Below are positions 33,822 to 46,521 of a DNA stretch of 64,000 bases, piece by piece. The stretch lies in contig NC_092320.1 in NCBI RefSeq assembly GCF_036785885.1, forward strand, positions 20,461,557-20,525,556, given 5' to 3'. This stretch comes from Coffea arabica (Eukaryota > Streptophyta > Magnoliopsida > Gentianales > Rubiaceae). Position numbers and translations under genes: made by a program. The notes under the pieces were generated by a model, which saw only the letters and a program-made list of their open reading frames with translations, was not told the origin of the DNA and made no database searches. The stretch's first letter is position 1; every line of letters starts with the position of its first letter.

Positions 33822-34209
33822 TAGGGTTGCAAACGAATCAAACTGATCGCGAACTACTTGAGTCTAAACTCGACTCAAGTTCAGTCAACATCGAGTTCGA
33901 ACTGATCAAGTCGAATTCGAGGTTAAAAATATTAAATTCGTTAGCTCGTGAGTCGGCTCGAATTCGATTATATATATATATAATTTTTTATTTTAATAGT
34001 AAAATTATATATATATATTCTTAATATTTTATTATTTATTAAGAAAAATTATTATTTTATTTATTTTTTTAAAAATAAAATAATTATTTTTTTTAAGCTC
34101 GAACTCGAGTTTGACATTTTGAACTCGAGCTCAAGTTCGAACTTTATAAAATTATGTTGAATTTCGACTCAATTAAGTCGAAATTCAACTCGATTTGTTT
34201 GCACCCCTA
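33822..34209. mobile_element. hAT MITE of the TAGGGNTGCAAACGA family, older copy
   Basis: The left end reads TAGGGTTGCAAACGAATC and the right end, reversed, TAGGGGTGCAAACAAATCG. Flanks GTCAAAAC and ATCAAGAC match at 6 of 8 positions. Subterminal CTCGAACTCGAG-like words flank an AT-rich core that is homologous to the core of 38522-39053. The length is 388 bp and it is non-coding. Confidence 0.8.
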
Positions 34210-34496
34210 ATCAAGACTGTCATTCAATAACAATCTAAGACTCAGAACAACAGTTTAGAAATAGAATTCCTCAAAAAAAGAGGAGAGGGAAGTAAGACAG
34301 AGGATATAAAAACTCACTGTTCACAGCATTTGCTGATCGTACCACTAGTTATTGTTTATGTGCGTCTTCAAACTTTGGGTAACCAAAAAAAATGAAGAAA
34401 GGAAAAACGCAATTAAGCAATGTATAAGAATGAGAAAAACGAAGAGAATGTAGGAATAAACAAAGAAGGCTCAGAGCCAACATAAAGTTACCATAA

Positions 34497-34748
34497 ATCC
34501 ATAAGAAAGGCAGGAAGGCAGAAACAAAATTCAGCCTAGCTTTATTTGATGTTGAGGGCATTCGGGCTGGAACCACAAACCTAAATATCATAGAAGAAGT
34601 TGCCAAGTACCTTCAGCAGGCAACAACTTGTTGGCCTTTAGGAGAACTTGAACAATATGCTACTACTTCAAGGCTTCCCCTAGCAGCTCAACCCTACGCT
34701 TCATATGGATTCTATTCCTTTCTGCGTTGGGTTCATACATCGTTTTTT
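34497..34748 (+). other. Unrecognised 84-codon open stretch
   Basis: The plus strand is open from 34497 to the TGA at 34749 in AT-rich DNA where stops are frequent. The predicted peptide has ordinary composition, including FSLALFDVEGIRAGT and EEVAKYLQQATTCWPLG. There is no ATG, no splice context I trust and no family recognised. It may be a decayed exon or chance. Confidence 0.2.
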
Positions 34749-36095
34749 TGACACTCTCAGACTGTGATGGACCTCTTACCTGCACACCCAAAATTTGAAG
34801 CTACCATTGTAGCTGATACCAGTGCAAAACAAGGGAGAGTGACTTTTGTTAACAATTAACATGTTTTCCCGTTTCAGCTCCAACTCCTTCAAGCCCTACA
34901 TGAAAAACTAACCCAAGCTAGGGCTAGAACTAAGAGTACTACTCATAAGTTGATTCTGATAGGACTCAAAGTAATCATGATGAAATGTTTTAAGATTAGA
35001 TCTGGTTGACTTCAATGACAATTGAACTATTTTTTTTCCTTATTTTCTTTTGATTCTTTTTGGGGTTACTTTTGAAGTTCATGCATGCTGCTCTAAGTTT
35101 CAGACTTCCCTATGCTAGCAAACAAAGTGCAAGCTATGGTTTATTTTAGGACAACTTGTTAATTGAATACACACTCACTTGTTGAAGATATTTTATTGAA
35201 GTTATATAAATGCAAGAAGTTTTACCTACTAAGAGACATGGTTGAAGCCATTCAATCTATTTGCTCTATGATTCTATGAAATACAGATTCAGAATTTGTA
35301 GGTCCTAAGACCTGGTAGTATACCTCCAATGGATGTTACGAAATTAACAAGTTACTAAACACGATTGGTGCACGTGATATGTAACTTGATAACAAGACAT
35401 GAATTGTAAACTTTAGCTGATCATCTATCATTTAAAAAAAAAAAAAAAGAATTCAACAAGGAAATTTTCTGAAATTAAATCATCTTCTAAGATAATCATA
35501 AAAGTTCTGCGGAGTTTCAATAATAAGTGAATATTTATAGCGACACCATTTTTCTTCCTATTTCTTTAATTTTATGATGGTATTGGTTATCATGATGATT
35601 ATAGTTAATTTATTGATTGAAATCTTTGGAATTCCAGGGAAATGGATTTTGTTGTAGATTATATGAAGAAAAGGGAAGATGATGACTGTGACAGCTTGAT
35701 GGCATTTCTTTCAACAAAAGACCTATATAAGAGTCTCATCATCTGATAAGCATGGAAACATTGCTTATTTTATAGATGGCATGAACCACCATTTGCCATA
35801 AGCCTACACCCAACAAACATATTAACCATATCCTTGCAATTATTTTTACCTTCCTTCCTTTCTTTCTTTTTTTCTCCTGATATCTCTCATCGATAACTTT
35901 ACTAGCTTTGAGAAACTGTGGAGGGAGCCTATTGGGAAAGCAGAGACAAGCTGTGCAGGAAGTTGTGGATAAATTTTTAGCAGTGGTGATTGGAGGAGAA
36001 GAAGAAGAAGAAGAAAATTGTAATCGGGTATTTGTTTTTGTGAAAAAATTTCCACTTTTTTTTAATTAAATTTACCAGAATAACCGCTGATTTAT

Positions 36096-36225
36096 GCGTT
36101 TGGCAGCTTAATTACTGCATGGTCCTGTGTTTGCATGTGTATATATATATATATGCACAGATACACATAAATAATGAAAGAATATGCACTGCTGTTGCAC
36201 GTATAGTATAGAATGCTTGATGATA
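36096..36225 (+). repeat. Segmental duplication block VI, unit 1 copy
   Basis: This aligns with 63759-63920 through TTGGCAGCTTAAT and TTGCACGTATAG strings in the same order. It includes a TA microsatellite at 36138-36153. The homology is patchy but collinear with the other blocks. Confidence 0.6.
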
Positions 36226-37778
36226 GGAATTTGGTCTCCACCGGCCTTGGTGACATGCCTTCCTACAATGATGTGTTTTCTTGGAGCCTTGAAGACCAAA
36301 AGCATGGTGATTCAAGCTTGCAGCGTTGTCATTGCCGGCAGATGCAAGTTGCGTGCGATCGAGGAGTTGAAGGGCATATTAGTTTTAAGTTAAAAAATAA
36401 TTCGAAACCCTTGGAAGCACGGTTCGCGATCGCAGTATCAGCTGCGGTCACAAACACAATTGCTCCGCATTGTTCGCGGCATTTCGGTTGTAAATCGAGT
36501 GATACGCATATTTTTTACTAATGATATTTTTTAAAAATTCTGAAAATTTTATTAAAAAAAGGAAATAGAGTAACAAGCATAATGATGAAATTAAAAATTG
36601 CAAAAAATCAAGATCAATAAGTCCAATTACTAATTCAACGAAAGAAGTTAAAGTTGTTCTTAAACAAAAGAAAAAAAAATTGAAGCTGTTATAATCATTA
36701 ACATCAAAAGATGCATTCATCACAGAGCCTAATGAATCACCTGAGATTTATGGCAGAAGATGGAGCCTCCAATTCTCTTGGGCCTAAATTTGATGCTTTC
36801 TATAGGTGGGCTTCTTCTTGGACTAATTGAGCAGCAGACCAATGCATTCATCTCTAGCACTCTTTCTCTCTTTTTATTTATTTTCTTGTCCAGACTTTCC
36901 TTCCTTTGACTCTTCATTCTCTCTGCCCTTTTCCTTCCCCCTTTCAAACACATAGCTTTGAAAGATACAAATTGAAAAATATCTAGAGCTGCTAAAATAT
37001 CTTTGTGTCTAGATATGATCAAACCTTGAAAGAGCTGCTAAAATTCCAAGATCACACCCTTCAATCTACTTTTACCCAAAAACCCAGAATGATATATTAA
37101 GGTAAAATGAGTTTGATGAAACAGCCCATCTTTTCCCTTTTATATATTATATAGAATGTTTTGTCCATTGTAACACTTCAACTTTCTTGTATTCTAGTTC
37201 AAAAGTTATGAGACCTTTAAGTTCTATGTTCCAAGCAACTATATATATTTTTTAAACATTTTTTGGAGATTTTGATAGGTCTGCTACAAGGCAACTATAT
37301 TCTGACCTGCTTCCACATACCCTATCGTTTTATTTTCAGTGGATTGAAAATTGTCATGTTTGAATTCCATCTACCATAATTATTCATGTATTTCACATAA
37401 ACTTCTTCATAACATCCCAAAACCTAGTTAATCATATCTAAACGCAAGCATATAGCCGTGCCTTTCGTTTAATATGCTTAATCTAAATTGAAAAATATGA
37501 GTAAGTTCTCCAAGAAGAAAGAGAAAAGTGCAATTTCAACGTCGAAATTTCGTTAAGTTTTGCAGCTACATGTTCATGTAAAATGGAAACAAAAAAAGAG
37601 AGAATAGTAATAAAAAAATTAACCCCTTAGATTCAGTATTAATATAACCATTAACACATGTTTATGATGTTCATAGGAAAATCATATCTACTAACTCATG
37701 CTTCAACGTCTATACCATATGTAAAGGGAGATGCGGTTTTTGGTATAAATAAAATTTTGTCACTTTATATTTTTTCTA

Positions 37779-38248
37779 GGATAAATTACATTTTACCCCC
37801 CTGTGGTTTACCCTTTTTTACATAACCCCCCTATGGTTTCAAAAGTTATACATAACCCCATCATGGTTTGGATTAAAGTGTCAAAGTAACGGAAATAGTC
37901 ACTCGTAACGGAACTTCTAAAAATGTCAAAATTACCCTTATAAATACATGACACATTAACCCCCTATGATTTTTATATTTTACCATATAACCCCCCTATG
38001 GTTTAATACTTTACCATATAACCCTCTTATGATTTTCAAAACATACACATAACCCCCCTTGGTTAATACATAAATTTCAACCTTACATAAGGGTATTTTT
38101 GACATTTTAGGTGACGCCGTTACGAGTGACTATTTCCATTAGTTTGACACTTTAATCCAAACCATAAGGGGGTTATGTATAGCTTTTGAAACTATAGGAA
38201 GGTTATGTGAAAAACGCTAAACCACAGGGGGTAAAGTAAAATTTGCCC
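37779..38248. mobile_element. Mutator-like MITE with long TIRs
   Basis: The 470-bp element is bounded by perfect 9-bp direct repeats TTTTTTCTA (37770-37778 and 38249-38257). Inverted ends of about 160 bp start GGATAAATTACATTTTACCC and, reversed from the right, GGGCAAATTTTACTTTACCC. They include the typical CCCCCCTATGGTTT words. No coding content. Confidence 0.9.
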
Positions 38249-38521
38249 TTTTTTCTAAAATATTCTTACTTACTGCCTACCTAATATATTCAACTGCTAA
38301 TTATGGTTATGAATTATTTATAAATAACTATCTCTTTATGCCTTTTATTTTGATAAATTATTTTAATATTTATTGTCAACAATATAAAACCAATTCTTTT
38401 AAAAATGATATAACTTTACTCAAACTTTAATAATATTTTTCTATTAGTTGCACAAACGGATCTGAACACTTGTCAATAAACAATTTGTGAGGTTAAATGG
38501 TGAAGTTCAGGTGGTAGTCAA

Positions 38522-39053
38522 TAGAGCTGCAAACGAATCGAGCCGCTCGCGAGCGGCTCGAGTCAAGCTCGAGTCGAGCTCGAGATTAATCGAGCTCGAG
38601 TCGAGCTCGAGCCAGCTCGAGTCAAACTCGAGCTCGAACTCGAGCTCAGAATATTAAGCTCGTTAGCTCGCGAGCCGGCTCGCGAGCTTGAGTATATATA
38701 TATATTTTTTATTTTTATTTTTATTTAATAATAAAATTATGTATATTATATTTATATTTTTTTTAAATTTTTTATTTTCATAGTGAAATTACGTATATAT
38801 CCTTAATATTTTATTATTTATTAAGAAAAAAATATTATTTTATTTATTTTTTAAAAAATAAAATAATTATTTTTTTATATTTTTCGAGCTCGAGCTCGAG
38901 CTCGAGCTCGGCTCGACTTGATTCGAGTCGAGCTCGAGCTCGAAAATTGCTGGCTCGTCGAGCTCGAACTCGAGCTCGAGCTTGGTAAAATTTAGTCGAG
39001 GCTCGGCTCGATTAGCTCAAAGCTCGACTCGACTCGACTCGTTTGCAGCCCTA
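38522..39053. mobile_element. hAT MITE of the TAGGGNTGCAAACGA family, younger copy
   Basis: Perfect 8-bp repeats GTAGTCAA flank it (38514-38521 and 39054-39061). Its ends read TAGAGCTGCAAACGAATCG and, reversed, TAGGGCTGCAAACGAGTCG. Subterminal regions are dense in GAGCTCGAG words in both orientations. The AT-rich core matches the member at 33822-34209. No transposase is present. Confidence 0.88.
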
Positions 39054-39510
39054 GTAGTCAAGAAGAACGGCATCTATCAAGCATCAGCCGCCACGCTAGA
39101 CGTCAAGATACAAGCCGTGCCCCGGTCTTATTCATGATAACTTATTATATGAATATATTTATGGACCTGTCAAGCTCCCTTCAATTTTAGAAACTATCAC
39201 TTACACCCCCTATTTCACCTTTAAGACAACAAAACAAACCCAATATGCTGGCCTGGAGATAAAATTCCCATGAACACCCTAAAATGATCCTCCCATGAAC
39301 AAATTTTAGAAAAAGGATAACATTTGAAGGAATAATAAAACAACGATTGAGCTGTATGTGAACTCAAATAGCCAAAGAGACAAAGAGCCAAAGCACTTCA
39401 TTAGCCCTCACTTCTTATCCTATAAATAAATTCCCATGAATAACCCAAAATGACACTCCTACAAATAAATTTTAGAAGGGGATAAATTTTCAAGGAATAA
39501 TAAAATACAA
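39054..39510. other. Non-coding interval
   Basis: No gene. Words such as AATAAATTCCCATGAATA recur twice (near 39260 and 39425). Confidence 0.4.
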
Positions 39511-40245
39511 GGGATAATATCAGAAACCTCCCTTGAAGTTTCTTCTAATATTAGTTGGCACTCCTAAAATTTTAAAAATAATTGTAAAAAGCTATATTAA
39601 CTTTTATTTGATGCATAATTCACATATTAAATAAATGAAACTCAAAAAATTTTTTTAAAAAAAAAAAGAAACAAAAGTCACTTTCTTCTCTTTCCCTTTT
39701 CTCCAACGTTTTCTTTTACTCATTTTTTTAGATGACTATACAATATTTCATTTGTAAATTATTATAAATTGAATCTTATTTATCTTTTGCTTTTCATGAT
39801 TGTAATGGAGTGTGGTATGATTTATTTGCTTATTTTGAGTTGATTTTTTTTTATAATGATCGGTATAGTTTAAAGGTTTAGGCACGAGTTGAGAAAAGGT
39901 TGGAAAAAATATAAAGTTCATAAGAAATCAGTTTCGAACATATATAGCTAAACTAGCGCAAGTGTATTTCTTTGCAAATAAATTTTTTATTTTTTAAATT
40001 TATATTTTTATGGGATATAGCATTATGATGTGATAGTACTACCAGAAATTATTTTTAAGTGATAATTTTTTAAAGTAAATAAAGTTGTATGGGAATATTT
40101 TTATTTAGCAAGTAAAAGAGTAGTTTGGATTTCTAAAAAATTCGTTACACAAATAACAAAAATAAGGGAGGTAAGTGATATTTTTAAAAGTTTAAAGATG
40201 CCAGATGAATTAAGAGAAACCTCAAGGAGGATACTGATATTATCC
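39511..40245. mobile_element. Mutator-like MITE, 735 bp
   Basis: Its ends read GGGATAATATCAGAAACCTC and, reversed from the right, GGATAATATCAGTATCCTCC, extending as imperfect inverted repeats for about 70 bp. Flanks AAAATACAA and ATAATACAA match at 8 of 9 positions. The right terminus resembles the MITE end found upstream of both acyltransferase genes. Non-coding. Confidence 0.8.
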
Positions 40246-40843
40246 ATAATACAAAACAAATATTAATTGAGTTATACGCTTGCCTCATTCTCCCCTTATA
40301 ATTGTGTCTCACATAAATTCATACATCTCTTTCCCAAGTCTTTCACTCCATGCCCTCTTCTTCTACCACTGCCACACTTCCCTCGTTCCTCATTTTTCCA
40401 AAAAAGTACAGACAAGTACGTGTTCCTGCACCGATTTATCATGGCTGAATCCTCTATGAACAAAAGTTGATCTCCTCGGACTTTCGAGTGACATGACGAA
40501 AGGAACCCATCGGTAGCTGGAAAATTGATTGTGGTACTGCAAATCACAAGATTGAGGCTGATATGCAAGTATATGTGGCTGATGAATTCACGATTTCTTG
40601 TCTACTATTGGTTGGACTATGTTGTGATTTTCTTGCATGTTTGATAGCTTCATGGTTTTGGACACTATTATTCACCTTTTTTTTAAATTTTTTTGCTACG
40701 GCAGGATGTTTATAACTGCCGACAGAGATGAGGATTAGACGGCAAGGGAAGATTTGAAAGTTATGAGGCTGGCCAAGTAATTGAAAAAGGGTAAGATTTG
40801 ATGAGGGGTGAAAAGGGTGGAGGAAATGGAGTTGGAGTCTTCT
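40246..40843. other. Unit 1 tail before the second duplication unit
   Basis: No gene recognised. Homology to the start of the window begins at 40844, so the unit junction or its vicinity lies here. Confidence 0.4.
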
Positions 40844-41011
40844 GGTGACTTCTTCATTTTCATTTCGGTTTTTGGCATTTTTTTTTTCCTGAAAATTATG
40901 GTTAGGAGTCAGGCCCTTTAAAATAGTGAAGGGCGGTAATTGTTATTATACAAACCTGAGGGGAGCTTCCTGTAATTAGGCTAAACCTCAGGGAGATATG
41001 TGACATTATCG
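40844..41011. mobile_element. End of a MITE-like element upstream of acyltransferase copy 2
   Basis: This is the same terminus as at 1-167, with three or so substitutions and a homopolymer indel. It ends about 113 bp before the ATG at 41124. Confidence 0.45.
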
Positions 41012-41123
41012 CATATATGTTATACACATGCAAAACATTCTTGCTGCTTGTTTGCATTTCCTAAAGAAATATATTTGTTGTAGATAATCAGTAGGTGGTG
41101 GAAGTTTGTTTCTGGACGGTAGA

Positions 41124-43501
41124 ATGGGATCCGGATCAGCATCATCAAACTCAAAAAAGTCTTTGACATTCAGGGTGACCAGACAAAAGCCTGAGCTGGT
41201 CCGTCCGGCCAAGTCCACCCCTAGGGAATTCAAGCTCCTCTCTGACATCGACGATCAAGAGGGTCTTCGCACTCAACTCCCCGCCATCCATTTTTACCAT
41301 AACCATAATAATGATCCCAGGATTAATGGGACCAGGAGGAGATTAGACCCCGTGAAGGTGATCAGGGAGGCTATTGCGAAGGCTCTGGTGTTCTACTACC
41401 CGTTTGCAGGGCGGCTGAGAGAAGGCCCCGGAAGAAAGCTGATGGTTGAGTGCACGGGAGAGGGTGTTCTGTTCATTGAAGCCGATGCAGACGTGACGCT
41501 GGAGCAGTTTGGGGATGCGCTTCAGCCTCCATTCCCGTGCTTGGACGAGCTCCTCTATGATGTTCCTCACTCTGGAGGAATCCTTCACTGTCCTTTACTG
41601 CTTATACAGGTACAACCCAACAACTGTACCACTCTTTTGTGTCTTTTTTTTTTTGGTTCGTGAATGTGAAGGTGTCCCCATCACTCTTTCCCAGATTCTT
41701 CTAAGTTTCTCAAGGAAGAGGTAAATTGATAGTTGAATACTTGGCAATACTACCTATTTTTAACGGTAGAAAATTGCTACCCTCTTTTGCGCTAGGATAT
41801 CCATGATTCTAATCTACACTCTTTTAGATAAATCTCGCCTAGTTTCGTCTAAGGTGGCGTCTCACATAAATTGGCAACTTCAATGATAAACCTTGTGTGT
41901 ATCATTGTGACAAGGCTCTACACAGCCTTAGTAATTAGTCTAGCGAAAGGTTGGAGTACCCTTTAAGTAAAAAAATATGATAAAGGCCCCACAAGTAGGC
42001 CTGGCCCTGTCCACTACCAACTAAATTGTTCAGGGAGTGGGCTTTATTTTTTGTTCTTACACTTGCAATCAATTACTGAGTGCCAATGGGAATTCTGTAA
42101 AATGCATCTACAATTATTGTATGAAAAAATTTAGTATCACGATACGGAGTAACTATTTGGATTTGGATGAAACTCTTTGGTAGAATTATAAATTCTTAGT
42201 TACGATAAATAGCGATTGGAAGTCATAGTAGTGGGTATTTTCATATTTTGTTCCAGTAAGTAGCAGCTAATTAACTAGCTAAACTATGATATTCACTGAT
42301 CATATATATAACTGTAATGGTATTGTACTATATACGGTTTCAGATAGGTACGATTGGTTTCAGGTGCTGTTGGTATGGTTATTATACTTTTTCATGATAC
42401 TTTGTTGTATTTCATGATGTACAATAAAAGTTATAGAAATGTACATCAAATCATGTAATACAACAAAAGTTATTTGAGTGTACACAAAACCATGAAATGT
42501 GTACAACAATCGCACCAGTTATACTTAAGACCAAATGTACCTGTCCAATTCCCATCATGTAAAACGTTACGCAGGTAACTCGTTTAAGATGCGGTGGTTT
42601 CATCTTCGCATATCGCCTAAATCACACCATGGCTGATGGTGCTGGAGTCAGTCAGTTCATGAATGAGGTGGGAGAAATCGCACGGGGAGCCTCTGCCCCA
42701 TCTATACAGCCAGTATGGCAGAGAGAGCTCCTCAATGCTAGAGACCCGCCAAGGGTGACGTGCACCCACCACGAATACGACCAGGTAGCTGACACCAAGG
42801 GATCCATCATTCCCCAGGATGACATGGTCCATCGTTCTTTCTTCTTTGGCCCGGCAGAGATCTCAGCGCTGAGAAAATCGATCCCTCTTGACCTTAGTCG
42901 CAAGTGTTCGACGTTTGATGTTCTCACAGCCTGCCTCTGGCGCTGCCGAACCATCGCCCTCCAGCCTGAACCTAACGAGGAAGTCCGCGTGATGTGCATT
43001 GTTAATGCTCGTTCCAGGTTCAATCCTCCCTTGCCCCAAGGATACTACGGCAATGTTATAGCATATCCAACGGCGCTGACGACAGCTGGAGAGCTATGCA
43101 ACAAGCCTGTGGGATATGCAGTGGAGCTGGTGACCAAGCTCAAACGTGTTGTGACAGAAGATTACATGAGATCTGTGGCTGATTTAATGGTTATTAAAGG
43201 GAGGCCTCATTTCACTCTGGTGAGGACTTATCTTGTGTCGGATGGTACCCGGTCTAGGTTGACTGACGTGGACTTTGGTTGGGGAAAGCCGGTGTATGGG
43301 GGGCCGGCCAAGGGTACTGTTGCCAGCTTTCACATACCCTTCAAGAACAAGAAGGGGGAGGAAGGAAGAGTAGTTCCTATTTTTCTGCCGGGTTTGGCAA
43401 TGGACAGATTTGTGAGCGAGCTGAAAAACTTATTGTTGAGCAACAATGTCCATCGTGGTGCCATTACTGATCGCTCCATCTCCGTCAAATCAGCCTTGTG
43501 A
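41124..43501 (+). CDS. BAHD acyltransferase, benzyl-alcohol O-benzoyltransferase-like, copy 2 (two exons)
   Basis: Exon 1 is 41124-41609 and exon 2 is 42575-43501, giving the same 470-residue protein as 280-2657, with HTMAD at 179-183 and DFGWG at 395-399. I found no difference in exons or in the 965-bp intron. The 3' flank is 2.5% divergent, so identity is unlikely to be simple youth of the duplication. Both copies look functional and would add gene dosage. Upstream sequence is nearly shared, so any expression difference would have to come from beyond the block, for example from the different transposons inserted on either side. The substrate assignment is inferred from family resemblance only. 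Confidence 0.93.
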
Positions 43502-44533
43502 ACTAACTTTCTTTCTGTACCTGATCAAGTCCACCTCTGTATTTCTCATGTCATTTGGATTGACTGTAGTTTCTACCATTTATGATCGAGTTAGTGGCAC
43601 AGTCATTCTAATTAGACAAAAACACGTCTCTTCTTCTATTATACCTCCACATGAATGCTTCAGCCCAAATTGCAAATAATTCATGTTAGTTTGGATCACA
43701 ATGTTGCACCAGATTGGCCGGATTTTTCCCGATTAGACCGAGATATGTTCTTGTATTACTACGTATAATCTAAATCTACATAAGCCTAAGAAATCTACAT
43801 TGTGGGTATTGTCGAACCATAACATTTTATCCAAGAGTTGAGGAAACCAATGAAGTGAGTCTAGCTTAAACTTCTCCAAAGACTGACCAATACCATAATT
43901 TGAAGTTGGATCTTTCACTTGCTAATTGTAATGGTTTTTAATTCGCACTTTTTACTGATGTCGCAGATGAATAATGGGGCATGACCTACGGACTGGAACT
44001 TGCACGGGAGAAGGGATACAGTCCATAGGATTTTTGTAGTGAAGGATGGAGTAAGAACAGCCCACACTTCAACATCATGTCATCAGAGTTGGAGCCATGA
44101 TCATCAGCAGCACCTGCTGATTCTCTGCAATCCACCAGATGTTTTTAAATAGGCACAATTTGTGTTTTTTAATGTAATAGGGTTACTAGTCGTCAATCAG
44201 TTACTCTGTAATGGGTCTGAGGCTTCCCAATGCACCTGAAAAAGAAAAATCATCATACTTTGAAATCTTAATAGTTAATAGAGTAGTTAAATGCACAACT
44301 TTCCAGCTTAATTTGACTGATTACCATGTGTTTGTTTTTTAAACAAAGAAATTACTTGGAGATTGTATTAAAGCTCTTAATACTGTAAGAAGTTCCTCCT
44401 GGTGATCAAAATGTGATAGGTTGTAATTAGTTGCTAAATTTATAATTATTTTCCCTTGATTTTAGCCAAATATTATTTTAATTGATAGATTCTACTTATA
44501 TTTGATTAATGGTGCCAATTGTAGGAAAATGAG

Positions 44534-46521
44534 TGACGTGTGCGGGGTATACATACACAATTAGTTCATCCACAATCAAATTTTACATTTATAATTCCTA
44601 AATTCCCCACACGCGATTTATCGCAAGTATACGAATCGTGAACGAGTATAGGGTATTAAGGGTCGATCCCACAAGGAAGATTGCAATTGCCGGCACTACT
44701 AAAGCTCCTCTATTATTTAGACTATCAATGAATTATAACAAATAAAACCTACTTAACTTATGTAAAAAAATAACAAATGAAAGCTCCTTAAGTTGTGATA
44801 TTCCTAACTACTCATGCAAGTGCTATATTTAGATAATTGAATACTACTATCTAGGTTAGTTATGGTGTAATTTCCTTATGCATATGAAACCTACTTTCGT
44901 AGTGAATAAATTATACTTATAACTAATCCATACCTATTCTCATGGTTATGAAATTAGTTACAAGTTCATTTTTTCAGTGAAATTACATGAAATTAATCAC
45001 CAAAACCACATAGGTGAACCTCTACTTTCGTGAGTGTACTTCCTATGTTTAGCACTTTTTGAACTAGTGTTAAATCTCAATTTTTATTGCAGAAACAACA
45101 CCTTATATAGTCATAATTAATGGTACCAGATTAATCATGATTTAAAGAGCTAAAGTGCTAAACAATTTGCTCAAATAACCAAATAATAAACACTAACAAT
45201 CATAGAAAGTTCAACCAAACCCAAGGCATAAACTTTAAAGACACATAAAAAAAATAAAATCTAAAACTTGTATATTAACTAAATTTGGAATCAAGTACAA
45301 AAGATAAAGAGTTAGAAAGGAAAAGTAACCCTTGTCACATGAGTTCTTCCTTGGCTTCTTCAATTCCATCTTCATCTTTGCCTAGCTAATAAACAAGTAG
45401 GATGAACTACACTACTCTATATTCAACTACTAAACTAATTAAACTAAGAAAAACTAGTGAGAACTACATTTTTGTGGAGTTTCTCTAGTTTCAAAAGTTA
45501 TGAAAATGTTCTTCAAGGCTTCTTTTTATAGAGGAATTCAATCTTATGGTGAGTTGTTAAAGTTGATGTAATTGCTTCATGGAATCACCAAAAGATGTTT
45601 CTTGACTTCTCCATACTTGCATGCTCAGTTTCAGCCGGATTTCTTGCAGATAAATTGGTTAAAAAGCTTGTGTAAAAAGAGCACAAGTTGCAGAGCCAGT
45701 TACGGAGCCAAAAGTAGCTATCCGAGGGCTAGATCCGAGCTCTGCTATAGTGGATCCGAGCTCGGATCCTATGGCCTCGGATCCACTGCTCCAGAAGATC
45801 AGACGAGGGATCGGATCGCAATGGATCCGAGCTCGGATGTACTTCCTCTGTTTTTGGTCTAACTTCAACTGATATTTGCTTGATGTTAGAAGCTGAATTC
45901 TCTTATATAAAACACAAAAGTTGTAGCTCTTTGAGTAGCTTTCCAATGCATCAAGAATCATCCAATTTGGAGCTCTGTGGACCGAGAAATGACCAAAATA
46001 TCCTTGCCTGGTCAGAACCTTGTTTCAGCTTTCGACCATGAAATTGCACTTCAGTATTTCGACTTTTTGACAATGAAAACTACTAAACTGGAGTTCTATG
46101 TCTTCATACCAAATGTAGATCTATCTCTTGAATTTAAAATGGTATAAGAATCACCTCAATCCGATCATTTTAGCTCAAGATATAATCAAAATACCACAAT
46201 GTGTCAAAGCTGTGAAACTCCTTTTCTTTAGAACTTGATTGCATTTCATCTCTTGCACTTCATATTCTTTTTTTGTCACTTCAAACTATCATCAATCATC
46301 CAATTCTCTTCTGAATATATGCCATTTGATGATTGAATTATTAAACCTACAAAAACATGAAGTTTTTATTATAAAAATCTATAGAAATGCAATTTTTACC
46401 ACTTAAACCACAGAATGCATATTTTCACTAAAATCCTAGTTAATTATCTTTAAAAGTTGTTAAAACACACCAAAACTAAACAATAAAACACATTTAAAAC
46501 ACTCAAAATATGCACTTATCA
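44534..46521 (-). repeat. Inner solo LTR (1,988 bp), related to the gag-only element LTR
   Basis: On the minus strand it starts TGATAAGTGCATATTTTGAG and ends at the TGACGTG edge. Flanks ATGAG and ATGAA match at 4 of 5 bases. It is related to 14521-16438 over most of its length (shared CGATCCCACAAGGAAGA, CAAAAGTTGTAGCTCTTTG). Confidence 0.75.
45721..45839. repeat. Cluster of GGATCCGAGCTCGGATCC palindromes in the solo LTR
   Basis: GATCCGAGCTC or GAGCTCGGATC occurs at least four times in 120 bp, including the full 18-bp palindrome at 45752-45769. It lies just before the conserved AAAACACAAAAGTTGTAGC string. The related LTR at 14521-16438 carries an unrelated AAAACGCG cluster at that same place. 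Confidence 0.8.

Larger units (their letters stand above)
34210..37769. other. Non-coding interval, unit 1
   Basis: No firm gene. It holds an unexplained 84-codon open stretch without ATG at 34497-34748, a poly(A) run near 35432-35448, and duplication block VI at 36096-36225. Open frames at 36184-36521 have no recognisable family. Confidence 0.4.
40844..44354 (+). repeat. Segmental duplication block I, unit 2 copy
   Basis: This matches 1-3504 with an offset of 40,844 through the gene. Differences are confined to the first 80 or so bases and the part after 43539. The copy ends where a nested LTR insertion begins. Confidence 0.95.

Noticed and set aside
36184..36521. Open frames near 36.2-36.5 kb as a host gene
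   Set aside because: No recognisable domain, and part of the region belongs to patchy duplication block VI.
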